64,000 nt of DNA from Symbiodinium microadriaticum (lineage: Eukaryota > Sar > Dinophyceae > Suessiales > Symbiodiniaceae), in contig LSRX01000056.1 in NCBI GenBank assembly GCA_001939145.1, positions 114,761 to 178,760 on the forward strand. Direction: 5' to 3'. The position numbers and the translations under genes were made by a program. Under the pieces are notes generated by a model. The model saw only the letters and a list, made by a program, of their open reading frames with translations. It ran no database searches and had not been told where the DNA came from. Positions 58,303 to 64,000 of this stretch are shown here, piece after piece. Numbering within the stretch: position 1 is the first letter of the stretch; every line of letters begins with the position of its first letter.

Positions 58303-58550
58303 CAGCTACAGCAACTTCCAAGCGAACTGTCTGCGCAGGAGCCCGAGGGTATAGTGTGGCAAAGCTTGTCGCTCACGGTCACGCGGGTGAGGGGCACGAC
58401 CATGGCCTCCACCCCCAGCATCAGCCATCCAAAGGTGGTAGAGCAAGGCCGTCCCGAGCAGGCATTGTCTCCATGCCGTGCTTCACTGAGTTCAAAGACC
58501 ACTAGGCCTAGGGAACCCAAAACCTACACCCAATTTGAGCCCAAGGCACA

Positions 58551-59012
58551 TTAACGAGAAAATAAACAAAAACTCCAATGAAACGTGCGAATCATCAGGG
58601 ACTTGTCTCTCGTGCTGCACCGCTGGGCAACTTTGTATACTGCTTTCCTCAACGCTTTCTTCGACCAGCCATGCTTGTAGAAATCAAAGAAAAGAGCTAG
58701 CAGAGCCTCGGAGGTTTCCGCAGGTCCCAGTCCCATTTCACTCCAACGCGCTACGCGGCCAAGCAAGATGCCGAAGGCATACTGTTTCTGCACCGCCCAC
58801 GGGGGAAGAGCAACGAATTCTTTCCTGTTGGGAGTCCCTCGCAACAGCTGCAACTCAATGCGAAAATCAAGCCATGACAAAGCACCCTGAACAGGTCCTT
58901 CGACTTCAAACGGAACTGAGTACACATGGCTATCCCATCGCGCAAGCAACTCGCACAAGGTTCGACTGAGCCAGCGCACATCATCCACATACCTTGCCCT
59001 AGCCCTAGCCAC
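58551..59012 (-). CDS. First reverse transcriptase, motif C and thumb
   Basis: The 153-codon frame begins with ARARYVDDVRWLSRTLCELL, a catalytic xVDD motif C, then SWLDFRIELQLLRG and a helical basic region (FYKHGWSKKALRKAVYKVAQ). This is not the reverse transcriptase at 52.3 kb: motif C context and the downstream sequence differ completely. It reads in phase with no stop until 58,551. Confidence 0.75.
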   Translation of the reverse strand: MARARARYVDDVRWLSRTLCELLARWDSHVYSVPFEVEGPVQGALSWLDFRIELQLLRGTPNRKEFVALPPWAVQKQYAFGILLGRVARWSEMGLGPAETSEALLALFFDFYKHGWSKKALRKAVYKVAQRCSTRDKSLMIRTFHWSFCLFSR

Positions 59013-59040
59013 TAAATGAGGCCACAGGCGGTCAGGGAAG

Positions 59041-59256
59041 TCAAAATCGGCAGTTTGCCTCCGACTCCGGTCTGTGCGCCAGCAATGCTCCTGCCATCCA
59101 AGTACAAAGGACGTGGCCCGTCTTGGATAGGAGGCCTCCTATAGGGAGCCGTGAGAACGTCCAGACTTGCGTGCCTGTATGGGCAAACCGCATGTTGCAA
59201 GCTGCAGCGAATAGCCAGTATAGCTCATCCAACGAGAAGACGAGGCACTGCTGCAT
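59041..59256 (-). CDS. First reverse transcriptase, motif B region
   Basis: The frame reads SLDELYWLFAAACNMRFAH, GTQVWTFSRLPIGGLLSKTG. LPIGGLLSK has the G-x-P-I-G-G-x-x-S form of motif B seen in polymerases outside the LINE QGxPLSP type. About 120 bases later, in another frame, comes motif C. The upstream SVTVARKKHVFF (about 59,290) belongs to the same protein in a further frame. Confidence 0.7.
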   Translation of the reverse strand: MQQCLVFSLDELYWLFAAACNMRFAHTGTQVWTFSRLPIGGLLSKTGHVLCTWMAGALLAHRPESEANCRF

Positions 59257-59378
59257 GGAGCGGTAGATGCTTCCACCAAAAAGACATGCTTCTTTCGAGC
59301 AACAGTAACAGAGGAGTGGCCGTCAAACTCAGCTATGTTCAACGGTCAGCCGCCGCACAAGCATCAGGGACCTGCACG

Positions 59379-59480
59379 GCTTCAAAGAACTGGCCAGCAT
59401 CAGCCACAATGCCTTGCAGTCCTTCGCATGGACCATGGCAATGATCGTGGACATGTGCTTCCCGGCACGGCTGCAAGCGT
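59379..59480 (-). CDS. First reverse transcriptase, motif A region
   Basis: Reading the minus strand gives GLQGIVADAGQFFEAV. ADAGQFFE has the catalytic Asp followed by an aromatic FF two residues later, as in motif A. The frame has a stop shortly after, at a position corresponding to about 59,343, so it is separated from motif B by an indel. Confidence 0.55.
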
Positions 59481-59514
59481 TCCAGGCCTGGCCTGTTTTA
59501 ACGAAGGCACCTCA

Positions 59515-59781
59515 TCAGTCAAGAGGACACTTTGGGCAACTCAGCGCACGGCCAGCTGCACGCCTGCTGCGACGTGCCTTCCATGCAGCATACCAGACAA
59601 TGCGGCGAAGGCATGAATGTCCAGGTTTGTTGCAGACATGTTTTCCCGCATCAGGGCCAGACCCAAAGCATTTGGCTTTCACGGTCCCGTACATGTACGG
59701 GAGGAACCAGCCTCGGCGTGTGATCCCCATTCTCGCATGTAGCATGGGCGGCACAGGGCCAAGAGCATAGCGCGGCACCAA
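59515..59781 (-). CDS. First reverse transcriptase, fingers region
   Basis: The 88-codon frame includes WFLPYMYGTVKAKCFG and CNKPGHSCLRRIVWYAAWKA. The PYMYGTVKAK strand and the R-R-I-V segment fit the first two blocks of a reverse transcriptase (template-binding fingers). I recall similar PYxYxTVKxKC sequences in dinoflagellate predicted proteins but cannot check. No stop interrupts this segment. Confidence 0.5.
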   Translation of the reverse strand: MVPRYALGPVPPMLHARMGITRRGWFLPYMYGTVKAKCFGSGPDAGKHVCNKPGHSCLRRIVWYAAWKARRSRRAAGRALSCPKCPLD

Positions 59782-59901
59782 GAATTTGCTTCATCAGTAG
59801 ACATGGAGGAGGTGGTCCACGTTCGCGACACAGATACAAACCATGCAATCAAAAGGAAGTACGCCGTGTAAGGCATAACCCATCTGAACTGTCGCACCTT
59901 G

Positions 59902-60294
59902 TCATCTGGGCAAACAACGTGCCACGTGGGAACTGCAAGTTGTCCCGAAGGAAGGCGTAGGGCGCGTGGCTGTGTGCTCCCGCAACCAGTCTTGGGACTG
60001 CAGCTGGGTCTGCGTCGCACTGGAGATGGCAGTATGACGATGACAGGCATGGGACCACAAACACCTTACGGAGCTCACGGCTTTCCTAACTGCGGCAACG
60101 TCAGAAGCCTTGGTGGGCCTTGCAGTAAGAAGCCAGTTGCGCTCCAATCGTTTTGCTTTGGAAGAGACCTTAGCAACATCCATGGTCAGCAGCTCAGCAC
60201 CGCCCGCGGCAGACCAGTCAAACCCCCGGGCAAGGCGAGAGCAGTTCTGTGCATCACGACCGGAAGCCCCCGTGTCACAAGATGCAAACGCCAC
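59902..60294 (-). CDS. Open frame at the 5' end of the large element
   Basis: A 130-codon frame starts within the right direct repeat (60,294) and continues into the element. It has helical basic parts (AKVSSKAKRLERNWLLTA, SDVAAVRKAVSSV) and no recognised domain. Position suggests the N-terminal region of the first polymerase protein; the phase changes before 59.9 kb. Confidence 0.35.
   Translation of the reverse strand: MAFASCDTGASGRDAQNCSRLARGFDWSAAGGAELLTMDVAKVSSKAKRLERNWLLTARPTKASDVAAVRKAVSSVRCLWSHACHRHTAISSATQTQLQSQDWLREHTATRPTPSFGTTCSSHVARCLPR
60277..60281. other. 5-bp duplication ACAAG between the two inserted units
   Basis: ACAAG separates the 5' end of the 10.4-kb unit from the 267-bp unit, so each unit is flanked by ACAAG on both sides. 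This is the pattern produced when a second copy inserts into the duplication made by the first. Confidence 0.65.
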
Positions 60295-60548
60295 TATTTC
60301 CCAGAGCCCACGTACGTGTGCGCGCCATCATGTGGCCTTGGGGAACATGGCTGCTGAGAATGCTGGCAGTCAAAATGCTTGCAAAGGCGATACCTGAGTT
60401 AAGACGGGGATGACAGCAGCCTCAGACAGCTTAGGACCTGAAGGAAGTTGGAAAGTCAGTGCATCTCTAGCTGCCGAATCCGCAGAAGAAGTCTGCATCA
60501 CAACCTGCAGCAGATGCCTACTCAAGCAACCTGCAAGCAAATTATTTC
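60282..60548 (-). mobile_element. 267-bp truncated copy of the element's 3' end
   Basis: This unit repeats the last 250 bases of the large element and is flanked by ACAAG on both sides. It contains 44 bases (after GGGGAACAT) that the left copy lacks; on the minus strand this stretch begins GTATCG and ends with TCTCAG near its far side, so it could be an intron-like or a deleted segment. Interpreted as a 5'-truncated sibling insertion, or as an LTR of the large element. Confidence 0.6.
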
Positions 60549-60553
60549 ACAAG
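60549..60553. other. 5-bp duplication ACAAG, right end of the nested insertion
   Basis: The copia frame resumes with TTT directly after this ACAAG. Joining 49,860 to 60,554 keeps the reading frame (AAG then TTT). Confidence 0.75.
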
Positions 60554-60929
60554 TTTCTATCAACGAAAGTGGTATACGATTGGAGACATCGCGAAGGCGG
60601 AGAACACGGAGGCATGGTACTCGCTTCACGAACAAGAATGGAAATGTCAGTCGGACAGTTGGAAAGAAGTGAGTCGTGATGACATTGTCAGGATTCACGC
60701 GCAGCCTCGAGAGGAGCTGTGCCACCCCAACAAGATCCGAGAAGCCCTCATGCCTAGACGGCTGAAGTACCGATGTACCTATATGGTCGATGAGCCTGGA
60801 CATATCAGTACGGCTCAAGACAAGTGGGTACGAAAGGGCAAGAAGCCAATCAACATGAAGTCAAGTTGGACAGGCTTCACTGTGTTCTGCAGCCAGCCGG
60901 TCAACCTTGAAGTGCTTGCCAGTGCTTAG
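60554..60929 (+). mobile_element. Ty1/copia-type retrotransposon, reverse transcriptase resumed
   Basis: FLSTKVVYDWRHREG begins at 60,554, matching the copia reverse transcriptase block in which an STKxVxDWRxR strand follows the MGV helix found at 49.8 kb. Two frames then diverge: one reads GEHGGMVLASRTRME, the other continues EWKCQSDSWKEVSRDDIVRI and RLKYRCTYMVDEPGHIS to a stop at 60,929. The latter part has no reverse transcriptase motif I recognise, and the catalytic palm motifs of copia are not found, so the polymerase is truncated or replaced. Confidence 0.65.
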
Positions 60930-61198
60930 AGATGTTACAATCGTGCAAACAAGCCGAGTGAGTTAATTCCCAGGTCGCCGTGAGAACCGAAGCTGTTCCC
61001 CCAAACACACAAGCACCAAGGACTATAGACCGAGGAACATCATCATGCAGTCCACAACTTCAAAGGCTTCTGGTGTGGATTCTGGTGGGCAGCATGTTGA
61101 ACAAACGGCGTAGCTGCTGAAACCGAATGTAACGAAGACGAAGACAACCTTGTGCCAGGGCCTCATGAGCCTCCGTTGCGGGGTCTCCCTCCGGCTCT

Positions 61199-61453
61199 TT
61201 GTTCAGCACAGTTTTTCTTCGTTTGAATGTTCCGAGCAGTCTTCACACCGATTCTCACAACCACCCCGCCATCGACAACATTCTGATTCCGCTCAGCAAT
61301 TGGCAGGGAGGTGAACTATGGTGTCAGGACGAGGCCGGTACATGTCAGTTGAACCCCAACGGTCCGATTGGAAAGCAGACTATGCTCACTATGCCAATGA
61401 TTCGCTTCAATGCAAGACTGCCTCATGCAGTCCTGCCATGGACGCGTGGATGA
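61199..61453 (+). CDS. Candidate 2OG/Fe(II) dioxygenase-like domain in the copia element
   Basis: The frame reads VFLRLNVPSSLHTDSHNHP, then NILIPLSNWQGGELWCQD, then IRFNARLPHAVLPWTRG and TGA. LHTD supplies an HxD pair (codons at 61,244-61,252), GGELW is the typical strand after it, and LPHAVLPW supplies a distal His (61,424). This order (HxD, GGEL, H) is the iron-binding layout of 2-oxoglutarate/Fe(II) dioxygenases. A conserved Arg or Lys would be expected about ten residues after the distal His, and the frame ends at WTRG. In the adjacent frame the sequence resumes GRVDDWRISEETTAFLESLG, so a one-base shift near 61,440 is likely. I recall similar segments beside dinoflagellate retroelement polyproteins. 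Whether it is an enzyme or a structural relic is unknown. There is no ATG; a TGA precedes the frame at about 61,166. Confidence 0.45.
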   Translation: MFSTVFLRLNVPSSLHTDSHNHPAIDNILIPLSNWQGGELWCQDEAGTCQLNPNGPIGKQTMLTMPMIRFNARLPHAVLPWTRG

Positions 61454-61760
61454 TTGGCGTATCAGTGAAGAGACGACTGCTTTTCTGGAAAGCCTTGGTT
61501 TCCAGCTGTGCTCGCAAGACATGATCCATATGGGTTTGCAGACCAATTGCCTGGGTGGCAATGGGCGATCAGTGCAAAAAGCTGAAATGCCGTTATGAAT
61601 CGTTGCAGCTTTGCTTTTCAGACTATAGCCAACTGGAGCCATTCTCTGGACCCACCTGCTGCAGAGGTACCCCAATGGCTGCAGTATCTGCTGAAGCGCT
61701 CTGCAAATGTTGTGAGCTGACTGTTCATCAATGCCTGAAGTGAGTATAGACGATTGTAAA
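61454..61760 (+). other. Tail of the copia-associated segment
   Basis: RVDDWRISEETTAFLESLGF is followed by short open pieces without motifs to about 61,740. The end of the copia element (right LTR) was not found. Confidence 0.3.
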
Positions 61761-62079
61761 GATGTACATGCTGCGCAACTTAGCTGTACAAGTGCCTATC
61801 GGGCAAACGAAGATGTTGGTAGCCGAAGCGTCCTGGAGGCCGTCTCGCTTCCTGACAGTTGGAGGTGCGCTGCTTGTATAACGGTCCGGCTGCATTCTCT
61901 GCTACGAATGTTCTGTTAATGTATTCAAGCTGATGCTTGCTCGTTCGCTCTGATCTAAGCTGTCCAAGTGATGGCCGGCCTCTTTAGGTCGCCCAAAGGG
62001 GCCACGCAAAGACGTTTTCGGATGTTTGCGCTTCGAGAAAGTCAGAGACAGAGAGAGAGTGTGAGTCACATTCCCTCAA

Positions 62080-62175
62080 AGACACCCCAAACAGTGGGGG
62101 GCCTCTAAAGGCCAGGGAGTGTTGAACGCCCCCTATGCCCTGATGAAGGAATAGAGTGAGAAAGAGAGAGTGAGA
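62080..62175 (+). repeat. Diverged member of the GA-associated dispersed repeat family
   Basis: TCAAAGACACCCC, CAGTGGGGGGCC, AAAGGCCAGGGAG and CGCCCCCTATGCCCTGATGAAG follow the same order as the blocks at 37.1-37.7 kb, and the unit again ends in GAGTGAGAAAGAGAGAG. Confidence 0.5.
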
Positions 62176-62345
62176 GTAGGAGTAGGAGTGGGAGTGGGAG
62201 TGGGAGGAGTGGGAGGAGTGGGGGTAGTCGGAGTAGTAGGAGTAGTAGGAGTAGTAGAAATAGTAGGACTAGTAAGAGGAGTAGGAGTAGGAGTAGGAGT
62301 AGGAGTAGGAGTAGGAGTAGGAGTACGAGTAGGAGTAGCAGCAGT
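62170..62345. repeat. GGAGTA/GTAGGA-type simple repeat
   Basis: About 30 imperfect copies of GGAGTA and GTAGGA variants. The poly-Leu and GVGVGV reading frames across it are repeat translations. Confidence 0.95.
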
Positions 62346-64000
62346 AGCAGAAGCGCAAGTAGAAGAAATACAAGAAAGAGAGGTGGCGATCGGTGGCCCA
62401 CGGGGGTACTTAGAAGCAAGCTCTGATGAAGACTGAAGACGCGGACAGCTGGGCTGGGCAAAGGATCAACAAGAGACTATGACTTAGGTGTTGATTTGTG
62501 GCCTGCAGGAGTACCTAGAAGCAGAATTATCATGAAGGCAGGGCCAAGCGTATCCTCCTTCTCTTGACATTTGGAAAAGTAGGAACAAACTTTGCATCAA
62601 GCCTCAAGGTGTCAAGAATGGGCGGAGTTTTTGTTTGTTTTATCGGCGTGAGCTTTACTTGCCAGCAAAGCGTTGGCGCAATAGCAAAACCTGTTGAGTT
62701 TACAGTGAGTCCGCAGTGGACAGTCCTCGTACCACATTGCGTTTACACTGTCGGCAGGCTCTGAGAGCCGCAGCTGGTTGCCTTGACATGAGCAGAGGCT
62801 GCCAATGGCAGGAGATTCGCCATCGAGCGGCAGCACTGCACGCCATGTGCCTTTGCGAAAATTCGGCCGGGCGTCGCAAAAGAGTTGGACTCGGTACGCA
62901 GCCCAGGACCATTGCAAAGACGAGAGGCCTGGGTCCAAGACGGTGATGCTTGAAATGATGCACGTGAGCTCAGTCCGTCGCAAGGTCGCCGGCGTCCAGT
63001 TTATTGCAATCGCCGCATGGCCCAAGCGATGACGGCGATGTGGCTCGACCCGTGCCAGTCAGCCTAGACCGTCAGCATTGTCCGATTGGCGCAAGCGGGC
63101 TCAGGCGAGCACCACAGAACCCAACAGCGACGACGGCGGGCCTGAATCTGAGACACTTAGACACTGTCGCGCAGGTGGCTGAGGGTGTTGGGACGCCTGT
63201 CGCAATCAATTTGGTTCACATCAGGAAACAGAGTCATGCTGGTCACAAAAATGCCTCTGCGCCGGAGGCCTTATCGGGCCTTACTTCATTTAACCCCTGC
63301 TCCCCGACCCTCGCTTGTCCCCTATCAGCACCGTCGGCGCAAGGGGGCGTAAGAAGAGAATCTTATCAAAGGTAGCAACACGCGTGGTTCAGTCCAGACT
63401 TCAGTCCAGACAGCATTAGCACTTTCATTTTCGTTGAGTGGACCAGGAGCTCGGGGCACTCCAGGCGGAACTCAACTCTCAATCGACGCTTGGCATGAGA
63501 CCGACCTAAGCCCGTTGGAATCAGCGTCCCCGTGCATAGAGCTCTGGGGTTTAGGTTTAAGTTTGAGGGGACTGCAAAGCCCGAGGATATGCCTGGGGCC
63601 TCTGACTCTTGGGATAAAGTTCAGAGCATAGGGTTTCCAGACTATGCCTAGAGGTGAGGGTTCAGAGCTATTCCAGGGAATTCCGGCAGCCGTTGGTCTG
63701 CATTGTGCTGTGCCGCACAACACCACAAACTCGTAACAGTCGCTCCTCAAAGTGAATTGTTCCAGCCACGGTCTCCGCTCGCATCCAGCATGAAGTTCTT
63801 CACAACCTGCGCTGTCTGCTCCTCACGACATGTCCGTTGCAAACCTTGATCGCAAGCCTAGACTACTCTAGACTTCTTAGACATCTCACCTACATCCTCG
63901 TACGCTACCCGAAACATGCAAGTTTGAGCCGCAAGCCCTAGACTGTCAGTCCTGAGTTTTTTTCACCCACCCCGCCTTCAAGCTTGAGTAAGAGCATCTG

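Larger units (their letters stand above)
49861..60276 (-). mobile_element. 10.4-kb retroelement complex inserted in copia pol
   Basis: This block lies between two ACAAG copies. In minus orientation it starts GACACGGGGG at 60,276 and ends with TTTGCATCTTTTGCAT at 49,861, which contains a doubled nine-base tail unit. It encodes, 5' to 3' on the minus strand: a first reverse transcriptase (60.29-58.55 kb), a charged Ser-rich segment (58.3-57.6 kb), a gag-like ORF (57.3-55.7 kb), an OTU motif, zinc fingers, an endonuclease, a second reverse transcriptase and an RNase H (50.6 kb). Its last 250 bases are repeated as a separate 267-bp unit at 60,282-60,548. I favour a full-length non-LTR element, possibly composite, next to a 5'-truncated sibling with the same 3' end. 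An element bounded by LTR-like direct repeats is the alternative. At least eight frame changes show it is inactive or that the assembly has indel errors. Confidence 0.6.
61761..64000. other. Region without a recognised gene
   Basis: Contains a diverged member of the GA-associated repeat family and the hexamer repeat near 62.2 kb. Remaining frames (up to 137 codons, both strands) lack motifs. Confidence 0.45.

Noticed and set aside
49861..60548. Classical LTR retrotransposon with TG...CA ends
   Set aside because: The direct repeats do not begin TG or end CA, no primer-binding site beginning TGG follows the right repeat, and the enclosed ORFs are non-LTR in type. LTR-like ends remain possible only as an alternative.
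62105..62461. Poly-leucine minus-strand protein
   Set aside because: Translation of the GGAGTA-type simple repeat.

Overview
The window looks like dinoflagellate nuclear DNA, probably Symbiodiniaceae or a relative. This rests on several observations: sparse GC-rich genes broken into short exon-like pieces, interstitial TTTAGGG-type tracts, many microsatellites, several decayed retroelements whose reverse transcriptases resemble those I associate with dinoflagellate genomes, and a possible spliced-leader relic. No rRNA, tRNA or CRISPR array was recognised. Three N runs (65, 1 and 4 bases) show it is a draft scaffold.

Layout. 1-6.9 kb: no recognised gene; degenerate 92-bp tandem repeats and TA/TC and pentamer microsatellites. 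7.3-12.1 kb (+): pieces of an intron-rich WD40-repeat gene, with a homogeneous 58-bp minisatellite of 26 units at 7.85-9.35 kb between them. 13.35-15.36 kb (+): a Nup88-like nucleoporin interrupted by a sequence gap. 15.5-16.25 kb (+): a cysteine-rich single-pass membrane protein. 16.93-17.64 kb: an AT-rich island with a 133-codon ORF of foreign composition. 18.37-20.15 kb (+): an intact secreted RCC1-repeat protein with a mucin-like tail, the best gene in the window. 20-42 kb: mostly unassigned DNA with telomere-like tracts, microsatellites, a GA-tailed dispersed repeat family and a 190-bp duplication across a gap. 42.07-43.83 kb: a long uncharacterised ORF. 44-49 kb: no recognised gene.

49-61.5 kb is a nest of mobile elements. 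A plus-strand Ty1/copia-type polyprotein is split at 49,860/60,554 by 10.7 kb of inserted DNA. Removing the insert and one copy of ACAAG restores the copia reading frame exactly. The insert carries a roughly 260-bp direct repeat at each end. On the minus strand, in order, it encodes one reverse transcriptase (motifs A, B and C visible), a charged serine-rich segment, and a non-LTR retrotransposon with a gag-like ORF, an OTU-type protease motif, zinc fingers, an AP-like endonuclease, a second and different reverse transcriptase, a zinc knuckle and an RNase H with all acidic residues present. Every part is frameshifted. Downstream of the insertion the copia element carries a candidate 2-oxoglutarate/Fe(II) dioxygenase-like segment with an HxD...H pattern.

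The host-type genes all lie on the plus strand between 7 and 20 kb, consistent with the unidirectional gene clusters of dinoflagellates. Exon boundaries are approximate: dinoflagellate introns often use GC or GA donors and cannot be fixed without transcripts.
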